From: FEN-1219 sp963810755
GTDB lineage: Bacteria > Pseudomonadota > Gammaproteobacteria > Steroidobacterales > Rariloculaceae
Assembly: GCA_963810755.1 (NCBI GenBank)
Contig: CAWEOP010000009.1
Location: 1,240,001-1,304,000 of the forward strand
Direction: 5' to 3'
DNA length: 64,000 nt
The position numbers and the translations under genes are program-made. Below the pieces are notes generated by a model. That model saw only the letters and a list, made by a program, of their open reading frames with translations. It ran no database searches and had not been told where the DNA came from. Positions 28,333-37,858 of the stretch are shown here, piece after piece. Numbering within the stretch: position 1 is the stretch's first letter; each line of letters starts with the position of its first letter.

Positions 28333-30492
28333 GTGATTAAGGATGATCATTTTTCGCGAAGCACGAGCGCAGCCGAACGGCGCGCCGGCTTCCGAGTGTT
28401 GCTTCTCACGATGACGGTCGCAGCCGCGCTGATGGGATGCGTGCGCGGCGAGGACGACTTGACCGGCGATACCGCGGACACCGGCACGTTGACGCCGCAG
28501 CCCCCGGGCTCGACGCCGCCGCCGGCCACTCCGCCGCCGGCGACTCCGCCGCCGACCACGCCGCCCACGGACACCACGCCGCCTCCGGTGGATCCGGGCA
28601 CACCGACGACGCAGCCGGCCGCGACCGACATCGCGGCGTTCGAGCAGACGCTGTTTCCGCTGCTGCGCAGCACGGCGAACTTCTGCGTCGGCTGCCACGG
28701 CGTGCAACAGATCCCGACGTTCGCGGTCGCCGACGTGATGACGTCATACAACGTGATCACGACGCAGCAAAAGGTGAACCTCACGAACCCCGAATTGTCG
28801 CGCGTCTACCTGCGCCCCGCCGTCGACCGCCACAACTGCGGCGGCAACGCGACCTGCGATCGAGTCGCCGCCGACTTCCTCGCGGCGATCGAGGACTGGG
28901 CCGCCCTCCGCCCGCCTCCGCCTCCGCCGACGACCACGACGCAGGCGATCAAGAGCTCCGAGACGAGCTTCGCGGCGGCCGCGGGCACGGGCAGCGGCCG
29001 CGCCGACGGCAACGTCGTCGCGCTGTTCAACTTCGACGAGGGCACGGGCACCACGACGGCCGACGCCAACAAGACCATCACGCTGACCATCACGGGCATG
29101 GAGTGGGTGCAGGGCGGACTCAAGAACGTTTCCGGTAAGGCGCAAGCGAGCCCCACCGACAGCCGCAAGCTGTTCGACGCGGTGAGCCCCGCGGGTCAGT
29201 TCAGCGTCGAGGCTTGGATCATTCCGGAAAACCTGACGCAGGACGGCCCGACCCGCATCGTGAGCTACTCGACGAGCACGAGTGTGCGCAACTTCATGTT
29301 GGGCCAAGCGGCGGCCGACTATCGCGCCCGCGTGCGCAGCTCCGTGAGCAACGCGAACGGCGACCCCGCGCTCGACGGCGCGGCCCCGGACGTCGCGGCG
29401 TCGCTGCAGCACGTGGTGCTCACGTTCGACCCCGCCGTCGGGCGCAAGCTCTACGTGAACGGCATGGTCTCCGCGCAAGAGACCGCGCCCGCCACGCTCG
29501 GCTGGACCAACGACCAGCTGTTCGTGCTCGGCAACGAGGTGACGAACGATCGCTTGTGGAAGGGTACGTTCGAGCTCGTCGCGATCCACAAGAAGGCGCT
29601 CTCCTCCGCGGAGGTGCAGCAGAACTTCGCGGCCGGCCCCGGCGGCCTCGTGACACTGTCGTTCGACGTCTCGACCGCGGTCGGCGCGCAGGCGCGCGTC
29701 GATCTGCTCGCAGCACCGGTCGACGCCGCGAGCTACATGTTCGCTAGGCCGACATTCGTCGGCCCCGCCGGCACGCGCGTGAAGAACATCCGGATCGCCG
29801 TCAACGACATCGTGCCGGTCGCGGCGCAGACGTTCCGCCGCGTCGACACCACCGTGCTCGCTTCGGGCACGGAGCTGTCGCGGCTCGGCGCCGTGGTCCC
29901 GGCCGCGATGGGACCGCAGATGGACAAGTTCCATCTCGAGTTCGAGGTGCTCGGAACGAAGTTCGGGCTCGCCGAGACGGTGCCGCCGTCCTCGCCGCCC
30001 ATGCCGCCCGCGGACGTGCCGGAGCCCGCGCTCGGCGTCAGGAGCTTCTCGAAGCTGAACGAGACGATGGCGTCGTTGACGGGAGTCAGCATCAGCACCG
30101 CCGCGGTCCAGACACTGTACGCGGACGTGCGCGACTCGCTGCCCGCGAGCGACGGCCTCGGCGCGTTCGGCGCCGCGCAGCAAACGGCGATCCAGCGACT
30201 CGCCACCACGTACTGCGGAGTGATTACCGCGAACGCGACGGCCTGCGGCAACTTCTTCGGCGCGTGCACGATCGGCGCGACCGCGAAGAACACGATCGCA
30301 GACACCGTGTACGACAAGCTATTCGGCACGAACCTCGCGAACCAGCCGGACAAGGCCGGCGTTCGGACCGAGCTCGTCGACGTGATGAACGATTTGGGAT
30401 GCACGAACGGCTGCACGGGCGCAACGGCGCAAACCGCGCTGCAAGCCACGTGCGCTGCGACGCTTTCGAGCGCCGCCGTGACGGTCAATTGA
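28333..30492 (+). CDS. Lipoprotein with cytochrome c-like and LamG domains
   Basis: 719 residues. The N-terminus ends in a lipobox-like VAAALMGC (Cys near 36), followed by a Thr/Pro-rich linker of about 60 residues with repeated ATPPP units. A cytochrome-like region follows with one heme motif (NFCVGCHGVQQ, about 115-125) and a second Cys pair (NCGGNATCDRV). Residues 230-440 form a LamG/concanavalin-like domain (ALFNFDEGTG, FSVEAWIIPENL, HVVLTFDPAVGRKLYVNG). The C-terminal 270 residues are unassigned, with Cys-rich YCGVITANATACGNFFGAC. GTG start at 28333 with GGGAGA upstream. It probably sits on the outer membrane facing the periplasm or the outside. Confidence 0.65.
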   Translation: MIKDDHFSRSTSAAERRAGFRVLLLTMTVAAALMGCVRGEDDLTGDTADTGTLTPQPPGSTPPPATPPPATPPPTTPPTDTTPPPVDPGTPTTQPAATDIAAFEQTLFPLLRSTANFCVGCHGVQQIPTFAVADVMTSYNVITTQQKVNLTNPELSRVYLRPAVDRHNCGGNATCDRVAADFLAAIEDWAALRPPPPPPTTTTQAIKSSETSFAAAAGTGSGRADGNVVALFNFDEGTGTTTADANKTITLTITGMEWVQGGLKNVSGKAQASPTDSRKLFDAVSPAGQFSVEAWIIPENLTQDGPTRIVSYSTSTSVRNFMLGQAAADYRARVRSSVSNANGDPALDGAAPDVAASLQHVVLTFDPAVGRKLYVNGMVSAQETAPATLGWTNDQLFVLGNEVTNDRLWKGTFELVAIHKKALSSAEVQQNFAAGPGGLVTLSFDVSTAVGAQARVDLLAAPVDAASYMFARPTFVGPAGTRVKNIRIAVNDIVPVAAQTFRRVDTTVLASGTELSRLGAVVPAAMGPQMDKFHLEFEVLGTKFGLAETVPPSSPPMPPADVPEPALGVRSFSKLNETMASLTGVSISTAAVQTLYADVRDSLPASDGLGAFGAAQQTAIQRLATTYCGVITANATACGNFFGACTIGATAKNTIADTVYDKLFGTNLANQPDKAGVRTELVDVMNDLGCTNGCTGATAQTALQATCAATLSSAAVTVN

Positions 30493-30537
30493 ACCGGCCG
30501 CCGTGACCATCAACTGAATACGAGAGAGGACACAGCC

Positions 30538-32064
30538 ATGGGCAAATACAGAGAGCTACAGCGCCGTGAGGAAGACCGGCGCCGCCACCTCGAGCAACGC
30601 ATCGAAGAAGAATGCCGCCGCAGCGGCCACGCTCGCCCCACGAGCCGGCGCGATTTTCTCGCGCGCGGCCTGATCGGCGGCGTGAGCACCGTGTTCCTGC
30701 CGAGCATCGCGACGATCCTCGCGCGCGAGGTATACGCGCAGACCGGATGCGTCATCGACAACAGTCCGACACTCGGCGCCGGCAAGATCCCGTTCCTCGC
30801 AATCGATCAAGGCGGCGGCGCGAACATCGCCGGCTCCAACGTGATCGTCGGCAAGGCCGGCGGACAGGATCTGTTTCTCGACCCGGCGGGCTACGCGAAG
30901 CTGGGTCTGCCTGCCGCGATCCTGCCGCAGACGATCGGGGTCGACCGGACGTTCGGCCTCGCGCTGCATCCGCGCGGCGCGCTGCTGCGCGGACTGATGC
31001 GCAAGACGACGGCCGGCACGCGCGCCAACACGAACGGGTTCGTGATTCCGGCGCGATCCGAGAACGACACCGGCAACAATCCGCACAACCCCGTGTACGG
31101 AATCGCGCGAGCGGGCGCGAATGGCGAGTTCGTAGCGACCATAGGCACGACGAACTCGGACTCGGGCGGCAACTCGCGCGCGCCGGACGCGATGATCCGC
31201 GCGGACCTGCGCCCCACGAAGGTCAGCACGCGGGCGGAGGCGATGGGCCTCGTCGGCGGCGGAGCGGTGGGTTTCCCGCAGGGCCGCGTCGCGGAGGCCG
31301 CGGGGATCTTAAGCGCGCTCAAGCTCGGCAAGATCAACGAGACTCAGGCGACCAAGGACCTCGTGCAGTGCGGCTTCACGAAGACTACCGCTGCGCTCAA
31401 CACCCTGATCACGCCGGCGAGCCTCGACCCGAACGTCGATCCGATCCTGCAGACGATATTCCCGGGCACGGAGCTCACGCAGAACGGCGACTTCCGCAAG
31501 GCGGCGGCCGCGATGAAGGTGGTGATCAACGGCTACGGCGGCGCGGGCACGATCGAGTACGGCGGGCGCGACTATCACCAGAACCCGCGGCCCGACACCG
31601 ACAACAAGGACTTCGTGGTCGGCCAGGTGATCGGTGCGGCGCTCGAGTACGCGGCGCAGCTCGGCAAGCCGCTGATGGTCTACTGCTTCAGCGACGGGTC
31701 CGTGTCCGCGGACACGAACGCGCCCGAGGACGACGGCTCGGGCACCGGCACGACGAAGTTCCGCTGGGCATCGGACGATTCGCAGACCGCGGCGAGCTTC
31801 GTGCTCGTGTATAGCCCGAACGGGCGCCCGGTGCTGCGTAACGGCGCCGCATCGCAGCAGCTCGGTGCGTTCCGCGCGAATGGCAGCGTCGACACTGCGT
31901 CGAGCCCGTTCGCGAACAGCGTGACGCAGCTCGCCGAGCTCGTGGTGCTGAACTACCTCGCGCTGCACGGCGAGGAAGCGCAGTTCGGAATGGTCCTCAC
32001 CAACCCGGGGCTCGGCGGCGGAGCGGCCGTGGCGCCGTACATCGCGTTCAACAAGATCGTTTGA
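30538..32064 (+). CDS. Tat-exported protein, possibly DUF1501-like
   Basis: 508 residues. The N-terminal twin-arginine signal is clear: TSRRDFLARGLIGGVSTVFLP, cleaved near YAQ. The mature part begins with FLAIDQGGGANIAGSNVIVG and includes GTTNSDSGGNSRAPDAMI, GYGGAGTIEYGGRDYH, MVYCFSDGSVSADTN and a C-terminal AELVVLNYLALHGEE. The layout (Tat signal, alkaline-phosphatase-like strand/loop pattern, GRDYH) resembles DUF1501 proteins, which often sit next to cytochrome-bearing exported proteins, but I cannot confirm this without a search. ATG preceded by GAGAGGA. It follows the LamG lipoprotein by 45 bases and is probably in the same operon. Confidence 0.6.
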   Translation: MGKYRELQRREEDRRRHLEQRIEEECRRSGHARPTSRRDFLARGLIGGVSTVFLPSIATILAREVYAQTGCVIDNSPTLGAGKIPFLAIDQGGGANIAGSNVIVGKAGGQDLFLDPAGYAKLGLPAAILPQTIGVDRTFGLALHPRGALLRGLMRKTTAGTRANTNGFVIPARSENDTGNNPHNPVYGIARAGANGEFVATIGTTNSDSGGNSRAPDAMIRADLRPTKVSTRAEAMGLVGGGAVGFPQGRVAEAAGILSALKLGKINETQATKDLVQCGFTKTTAALNTLITPASLDPNVDPILQTIFPGTELTQNGDFRKAAAAMKVVINGYGGAGTIEYGGRDYHQNPRPDTDNKDFVVGQVIGAALEYAAQLGKPLMVYCFSDGSVSADTNAPEDDGSGTGTTKFRWASDDSQTAASFVLVYSPNGRPVLRNGAASQQLGAFRANGSVDTASSPFANSVTQLAELVVLNYLALHGEEAQFGMVLTNPGLGGGAAVAPYIAFNKIV

Positions 32065-33596
32065 CGCTCTCGACACCCAAGCGGACGGGCGGCCACGGGG
32101 GAAGCCCCGCGCGACGGGACGGCGAATCCGCCGTCCCGCGCGCGACGCTGCCGAGCGCGGTCGGCGCCGACGCGCTCGCTGCGCTCGCGCCGCTCTTGGC
32201 GTGCCCGGCGTGCAGCCACGATGTCGCCTTCGCCACTCGAACCGAGAACGTGATCTGCACGCACTGCAAGGCCGCGTTTCCGATCTACCGAAGCGGCGCC
32301 GCGCGAGTGCCGTGGCTGTTTCGCGATCCCGAAGCGGTGCGGCTCGAATGGCGCGCTCGCTTCAACGGCTTCCTGCACGCAAGCTCCGCCGAGCAGCTGC
32401 GCCTCCAGAAGGCTGCGAATGAAACGCGCCGTAGCAAGAGCGCGGCCGCGCGCATCGCGCAGCTGTCGCAGGGGCGCGAGGCGCAGCGCAAGCAGATAGT
32501 GGAATTGCTCGGACCGCTGAAGCTCGGCGCCGCGCGCGCGCAGCCCACGCTCGACCGCACCGGCGTGCTGCACGGCAAGCTGCCGAAGCGCGTCGGGCTA
32601 ACGAGCTACTACGACAATCTGTTCCGCGACTGGAGCTGGGAGAACGGCGAGAACGAAGCCCAAGCCGAATGCGTGCACCGCGTTCTGAAGAAACGGCCCG
32701 CGTTCAAGGCGGGCAAGCTGCTCACGCTCGGCGCCGGCGCGGGCCGACTGTCCTACGATCTTCACCGGCGCTATAGCCCGGAGCTGTCCGTGGCACTCGA
32801 CTGGAATCCGCTGCTCGCCTTCGTAGCGAGCCGCGTGCTCCACGGCGAGAAGATCGCGCTGCACGAGTTCCCGATTGCACCACTCGGCAAGGCGTCGTTC
32901 GCGGTCGCGCGCACCTGCGCCGCGCCCGAACCCTTGCCCGCGAGCGGCTCGGGCTTTGCGTTCGTGCTCGCGGATGCGCTCGAGGCCCCGTTCAAGCGCG
33001 CGAGCTTCGACACGGTGCTCACGCCGTGGCTCGTCGACATCGTGCCGCAAAGCTTCGTCGACTGCGTGCGAACGGCGAACCGCTTGCTGAAGAAGAGCGG
33101 CACATGGGTGAATACCGGCTCGCTCGCGTTCTTCCACCGTGACGCGTCCTGGTGCGTGAGCCAAGAGGAAGCCGTCGAGATCGTCGCGGCGAACGGCTTC
33201 GACGTGGTCGCGACCGAGCGCGAGGCCGTGCCGTACTTGCAATCCCCCGCGAGCGGCCACGGCCGCATCGAGCGTGTCTTCACCTTCATGGCCGTGAAGA
33301 CCGCAGACGCGGAGCCGCCCGAGCGAGCGGAGTACTTACCGCCGTGGCTGCTCGATGCGCAGCGGCCCGTGCCCGATCTCGACGAGTTCGTGGTCGCCTC
33401 CGCGCAGCGGCTGCTGCAGGCGCAAATCCTCGCGGCGATCGACGGCCGGCGCAGCCTCGAAGAGATCGCGCAGCTCGTCGCGAAGCGTTATCAGCTGCAA
33501 CCGGCCGAAGCGCAGGGTGCCGTGCGCCGCATCCTGCTCGAGCTCTACGAGAGCGCGCTCGGCGAAAAGGCCAACCCCACGGCGGGGCTCGAATAA
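32061..33596 (+). CDS. Class I methyltransferase with N-terminal Zn ribbon and PqqD-like C-terminal domain
   Basis: About 511 residues if the TTG at 32061, which overlaps the upstream stop, is used; no ATG occurs before the conserved region, so the start is uncertain. Residues about 48-75 carry two Cys pairs (CPAC ... CTHC) like the Trm112/YcaR zinc ribbon. The middle is a SAM-dependent methyltransferase of the N2227 (carnosine methyltransferase)-like type: LTLGAGAGRLSYDLHRR, ALDWNPLLAFVASR, FDTVLTPWLVDIV. The last 70 residues (IDGRRSLEEIAQLVAKRY, then a helix) resemble PqqD/RRE domains that bind peptides. Together this could be a peptide- or protein-modifying enzyme, but no precursor peptide was identified nearby. 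Confidence 0.65.
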   Translation: MTLSTPKRTGGHGGSPARRDGESAVPRATLPSAVGADALAALAPLLACPACSHDVAFATRTENVICTHCKAAFPIYRSGAARVPWLFRDPEAVRLEWRARFNGFLHASSAEQLRLQKAANETRRSKSAAARIAQLSQGREAQRKQIVELLGPLKLGAARAQPTLDRTGVLHGKLPKRVGLTSYYDNLFRDWSWENGENEAQAECVHRVLKKRPAFKAGKLLTLGAGAGRLSYDLHRRYSPELSVALDWNPLLAFVASRVLHGEKIALHEFPIAPLGKASFAVARTCAAPEPLPASGSGFAFVLADALEAPFKRASFDTVLTPWLVDIVPQSFVDCVRTANRLLKKSGTWVNTGSLAFFHRDASWCVSQEEAVEIVAANGFDVVATEREAVPYLQSPASGHGRIERVFTFMAVKTADAEPPERAEYLPPWLLDAQRPVPDLDEFVVASAQRLLQAQILAAIDGRRSLEEIAQLVAKRYQLQPAEAQGAVRRILLELYESALGEKANPTAGLE

Positions 33597-33624
33597 CGAG
33601 CGAGACTGCGACTCGGACCCGCGA

Positions 33625-35013
33625 TCAGCCCCGGCTTTCCGCCGTCGCCGGCATGGCGGCAGGCGGCGGACGCGGTACATCGGTGAGCCGCCGCTTGAAC
33701 TGCTGACGCAGCAGCATGTAGCTCACGCCGGCTTGGATCCACACCGTCATCACGGAGACGAGCCAGAGCTGTTCGAGGTGAAAATCCGGCTGCGTCGACA
33801 GCCACACGGCGAGCGGCACGAACACCGCGAGACGCACGGCCGAGCTCAGCATCGCGGGTCTGGTGTTGCCGAGCCCCTGGAACATGCCCGAGCACGTGAA
33901 CACGACGCCCTGTGCGATGAACGTCCACGAGATCGTGCGCAGGAACGTCGCGCCGATTTCAGTCGCTTCGCTTTCGGCGGTGAAGAAGCCGACGAGGATC
34001 TCCGGCTTCCATTGCAGGAACACCGTCACGGCCACCATCACGATCGCGTTCAGCATCACGGCTTTGTAGAACGTCTCGCGCACGCGCGCGCCGCGCCCGG
34101 CGCCGAAGTTCTGACCCGCGATCGGGCCGGCCGCGAATGCAATCGCCATCGCGGGCATGAAGATCGATTGCATGATCCGCGAGCCGATGCCGAAGCCGGC
34201 CTGCCCGGCCGCGCCGAAGTCGCTGATCACCCAATAAATCACGCCCATGTAGATGAACATCAGAGCGAACTCGCCGCCCGCGGGCAGACCGACGTCGAGC
34301 ATGCGCTTCCAAACCTTGATCTGCGGGTGCAGCAGCTCGCTGCGAAACGACACGTACTTCTCGAGCTTGATGAAATAGAGCCCGAGCAGGACGACGCCGA
34401 GCGCGATCGACAAGGTGCTCGCGAGACCCGCGCCTGCGACGCCCATCGCGTAGCCCGTCCCCCAGCCCGCGATCAGCACCGGCGCGAGCAACGCGTTCAG
34501 AAGTACGGTGAATGCCTGAATCGCCATCGCGGGCTTCACGATGCCGGTGCCGCGCATCGCCGAGCCCATCGTGACCTGCGCGAAACCGAGCGCGAGCCCG
34601 GGCAGGAACCAATAGAGATACGTCGCGCCCTGCGCCAATGTCTCGGGATCCGCGGTGATCGCACCGACGTACGCATTCGTGAGCGCGTAGCCGCCGATCA
34701 GCGTGACGGCCGAGCACAGGAACGCGAACAGCACGGACTGGTTGAACACGAGGTTCGCGTCGGCTTGGTCCTTGCGGCCGACGGCTTGTGCGATCAGCGC
34801 CACTGCGCCGACGCCGAGCACTTGAGTGAGAGCCATCACGATGAACATCAGCGTGCCGGCCGCGCCGACGCCCGCGACGGCGGCGTCGCCGATCGCAGCG
34901 ACGAAATACAAGTCGACGAGGAAGTAGAGCGTCTGGAACAGCATGCCGGCGGCGATCGGCGCGGCCATCGAGATGATGTTGCGGACGATGGAGTCTTGAG
35001 TCAGGTCTTTCAT
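33625..35013 (-). CDS. MATE family multidrug/cation antiporter
   Basis: 462 residues with twelve hydrophobic segments. The family pattern is present: the PIAAGMLFQTLYFLVDLYFVAAIG entry helix, MGSAMRGTGIVKPAMAIQ in the first half and SGMFQGLGNTRPAMLSS in the equivalent place of the second half, as expected for the two internally homologous halves. AGPIAGQNFGAGRGARVRE is also typical. Members export drugs or metabolites in exchange for Na+ or H+. The ATG at 35013 opens directly with conserved sequence. The gene is convergent with the methyltransferase gene and stands alone. Confidence 0.88.
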   Translation of the reverse strand: MKDLTQDSIVRNIISMAAPIAAGMLFQTLYFLVDLYFVAAIGDAAVAGVGAAGTLMFIVMALTQVLGVGAVALIAQAVGRKDQADANLVFNQSVLFAFLCSAVTLIGGYALTNAYVGAITADPETLAQGATYLYWFLPGLALGFAQVTMGSAMRGTGIVKPAMAIQAFTVLLNALLAPVLIAGWGTGYAMGVAGAGLASTLSIALGVVLLGLYFIKLEKYVSFRSELLHPQIKVWKRMLDVGLPAGGEFALMFIYMGVIYWVISDFGAAGQAGFGIGSRIMQSIFMPAMAIAFAAGPIAGQNFGAGRGARVRETFYKAVMLNAIVMVAVTVFLQWKPEILVGFFTAESEATEIGATFLRTISWTFIAQGVVFTCSGMFQGLGNTRPAMLSSAVRLAVFVPLAVWLSTQPDFHLEQLWLVSVMTVWIQAGVSYMLLRQQFKRRLTDVPRPPPAAMPATAESRG

Positions 35014-35250
35014 GGTTTCCTCGAAGCCTCATCGCGGCCGCGCCGCGAGCCAGAATGCCGGACGGGCCGGACAGGCGGGGCTCGACGAAGCAGCCGGGGT
35101 GAGCGGATACGGGCGCGGAGACGGGTGCCAAGGATACGCGGAACACCCTGCGAACGCGACGCCGCCCCCGGCGCCGGACGTGCAGCGGCGCCGATATATT
35201 CCGCGGCGTAGTCGTGGTGCCGGGACGGCGCGGCTTGCTATGCTCGACGT

Positions 35251-36105
35251 GTGATTGCAACGAGCCGAACCCGCCCGACACCGCGACGCGGCCGCTTCGG
35301 CCGGCGCGCGCTCGCCGTCGCGGCCGCCTTATGTCTCGTGGGGATCGCGCTCGCGGCCTCGCCGCCGAAGGAGTTTCGCGAGTATTTGGGCGTCGAATAC
35401 GGCGGATTCGAGCTTCCGCCCGACTACCGCGTACCCGCCGAGTGGACGTTCGCGCGGCTGATGTACCCACCGGTCGGCTGGGGCAGCGACTGGGATCACG
35501 GCGGCACGAGCTGGACGATCGACTATCCGCGCGCGGACCGGCACATCGTCGAGATGGTGCGCCGGTTGACCTCGGTCGACGCACGCTCCGTCGAGCAACC
35601 CGTCAACCTCGACGACGACGACGATGTGTTCAACTGGCCATGGCTCTATGCAGTCGAGGTCGGCACGTGGGAGCTCAGCGACGAGCAGGTCGTGAAGCTG
35701 CGCGAGTACCTCCTACGCGGCGGCTTCTTGATGGTCGACGACTTCCACGGCACGAACGAGTGGGCGATCTTCATGGAGAGCATGCAGCGCGTGTTCCCGG
35801 ACCGGCCCGTGATCGAGATTCCGGACGAGGATCAGATCTTCCACACGTTCTGGGATCTCGACGATCGGCAACAGATCCCGGGCCAGCAGTACATGTACAG
35901 CGGCAGGACGTACGAGCGCGACGGTTACACCGCGCGCTGGCGCGGCATCTACGACGACAAGGGACGCGTGATGGTCGCGATCTGCCACAACATGGATCTC
36001 GGCGACGCGGTCGAGCACTCGGATACGCCGGGTTATCCCGAGATGTACTCGGCGCAGGCGATGCGCACCTACATCAACTACATCATCTACGCGATGACGC
36101 ATTGA
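35251..36105 (+). CDS. DUF4159 domain protein, exported
   Basis: 284 residues from a GTG at 35251. The N-terminus has RRALAVAAALCLVGIALAAS, a likely signal or anchor. The DUF4159 pattern follows: EWTFARLMYPPVGW, WTIDYPRADRHIVEMVRRL, a Asp-rich loop (LDDDDDVFNWPWLYAVE), LREYLLRGGFLMVDDFHG, HTFWDL, and GRVMVAICHNMDLGDAVEH. This family often accompanies AAA/vWA (MoxR) clusters in other bacteria, but no such genes are here. The fold is thought to be glutamine-amidotransferase-like; activity is unknown. Its stop codon abuts the stop of the convergent tannase gene. Confidence 0.8.
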   Translation: MIATSRTRPTPRRGRFGRRALAVAAALCLVGIALAASPPKEFREYLGVEYGGFELPPDYRVPAEWTFARLMYPPVGWGSDWDHGGTSWTIDYPRADRHIVEMVRRLTSVDARSVEQPVNLDDDDDVFNWPWLYAVEVGTWELSDEQVVKLREYLLRGGFLMVDDFHGTNEWAIFMESMQRVFPDRPVIEIPDEDQIFHTFWDLDDRQQIPGQQYMYSGRTYERDGYTARWRGIYDDKGRVMVAICHNMDLGDAVEHSDTPGYPEMYSAQAMRTYINYIIYAMTH

Positions 36106-37626
36106 TTACTGGCAAGTGAAGTTGGCGGCGTCGTTCGTGTCGCCGCTGCCGTCGTATTTCGCCACCTGCGGGAATGGGCACAACGGCCGCGAGCGCGTCA
36201 CCGTCCCGTTCTCGATGCGGCGCGCTGGCATGCTCGCCGGAGCCACGCCCTTCTCGACCCAGGCCTCGACGGCGGATTGCGCATCGAACTGATCCGTGCC
36301 CGTGCCGCCGCGGCAGTGCGTCATGCCGGGCACCATGAACAGCCGAAAGAAGTCTTGGACCCCCGCCGTTCCCTTACCGGGAGCGAGCTTGTCCGCGACA
36401 CTCTGCTGATAGTTGATGCTGCCCACCGGGAAGATGACCTGATCGCTCCAGCCGTGGTAGAGCACGAGCTTGCCGCCGCCGGCCTTGAATTTGCTCAAGT
36501 CGGGGTCGATCGCGTTCAAGACGTCGCCGGTCTTCTGGTTGGCGAGCGCGACGTCCTTGTCGAAGTCGAACTTGTGCCAGTCCCACTGCGGGGTGCCGCG
36601 CACGGCGCGGCCGAAGTACTCGTACGCATACGGTGCGAGACCCGAGTTCGTGACGAGCTGCCAGGTCGGCTCGCCGCCCGGCACCAGCGTCGGGTGGATC
36701 GAGGCGCCGGTGCGCGGATTCTTCGCGCCCGCGTAGATCTTCTTGAGAGCACCGACCTGATCCGGCGACAGGCACTCGCCCGAGCTGCCGCCTGCGCCGC
36801 ACTGGAGAACGCCCGGGTCGAAGCTGCACTTGCGCGGATCGTCGAGCACGCCGTCTTTCACGCCGTCGATCTCATCGCACTGAGCAATCACCGCGCGGTT
36901 GACGAGCGCGAGATCTTTCGCTGCGAGGATCCCCCTATCGTCGGTCGGATGCGCGGACAACGCGACGTGCAGCTGCGTCGCATGAATCGCGACGAAGTAA
37001 TTCACGGGCGCGCCGGTGACGATGCCGTCGTAGTCGTCCGGGAAACGCTGCGCTTCCATCAGCCCCTGGCGGCCGCCGGTCGAGCAGCCGTTGAAGTAGT
37101 TATAGTCGGCCGCCTTGCCGTAATAGCGCTCGAGCAGCGTCTTCGCCTTGACCGTGGTCTCGTGGATCGCGCGATAGCCGTAGTCGACGAGCCGTTGCGG
37201 GTCGGCGAGCCACTCGACGTCGGGCGAGACGTGACCCGTATCGGTGGACGCCGTCACGTAGCCCGCCTTCATGGCCGGCAGCATCGCGCCATAGCTGATC
37301 ACGCCAGCGAAACCGCCGCCGCCGACCGTTTGCAGCCGGCCGTTCCAGGCGCCCTTCTGCGGCAGCCACACCTCGAACTTCACTGCCGGGGCGATCGTGC
37401 CCGTGACCCTGCAGAACGCCGGCACGTCGGCCGGCTGCGGCGAAGGCAAGCCGCCCGCACCGACCGAGTTCGCCGGCGTGAACGGGCCCGCGGGGACCTC
37501 GACCGCTTCGAGCTTGGTATCGGGCAACGACAAGCTCGCGAGCGCGCCGCAAGCACCCTGCGCGTACGCGGACGTGCCGGCCGCAAGGCCAGCCGCGATC
37601 GCCGCGGCGGAAATAACGTGCTTCAT
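36106..37626 (-). CDS. Tannase/feruloyl esterase family hydrolase
   Basis: 506 residues from the ATG at 37626, which has GGGGGGA upstream and starts a signal peptide (AAAIAAGLAAGTSAYA). The frame is open to 37713 but without support. The catalytic elements of the tannase family are all visible: GCSTGGRQG with the nucleophilic Ser preceded by Cys, GWSDQVIFP with the acid Asp, and PGMTHCRGG with His followed by Cys. The Cys before Ser and the Cys after His form the disulfide typical of this family. FDPGVLQC and CDEIDGVKDG are the usual calcium-loop region. It is a secreted esterase that frees ferulic, gallic or similar acids, fitting with the hydroxycinnamoyl-CoA enzyme at 4861. Confidence 0.87.
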   Translation of the reverse strand: MKHVISAAAIAAGLAAGTSAYAQGACGALASLSLPDTKLEAVEVPAGPFTPANSVGAGGLPSPQPADVPAFCRVTGTIAPAVKFEVWLPQKGAWNGRLQTVGGGGFAGVISYGAMLPAMKAGYVTASTDTGHVSPDVEWLADPQRLVDYGYRAIHETTVKAKTLLERYYGKAADYNYFNGCSTGGRQGLMEAQRFPDDYDGIVTGAPVNYFVAIHATQLHVALSAHPTDDRGILAAKDLALVNRAVIAQCDEIDGVKDGVLDDPRKCSFDPGVLQCGAGGSSGECLSPDQVGALKKIYAGAKNPRTGASIHPTLVPGGEPTWQLVTNSGLAPYAYEYFGRAVRGTPQWDWHKFDFDKDVALANQKTGDVLNAIDPDLSKFKAGGGKLVLYHGWSDQVIFPVGSINYQQSVADKLAPGKGTAGVQDFFRLFMVPGMTHCRGGTGTDQFDAQSAVEAWVEKGVAPASMPARRIENGTVTRSRPLCPFPQVAKYDGSGDTNDAANFTCQ

Positions 37627-37858
37627 GGTCCCCCCAACGCAACGTGATCCGTAGCTAGCCGAGTGTAGGCCCGGCTTCGCCGCCTCGACAAGCCGAGCCT
37701 CGCGACGGCTCATTCAAGCTGTTCCGCCGCGCGCGCAATGCGCGAGCTCGTGCGCCGCGGCCGCACGGCCGTCGACGCGACACGGGTCGTCGTGGATACT
37801 GGCCGCCATCAACGACCGGTGTCTCGATGCGACCGACAACTCCGCCGCCCCACTCGTA

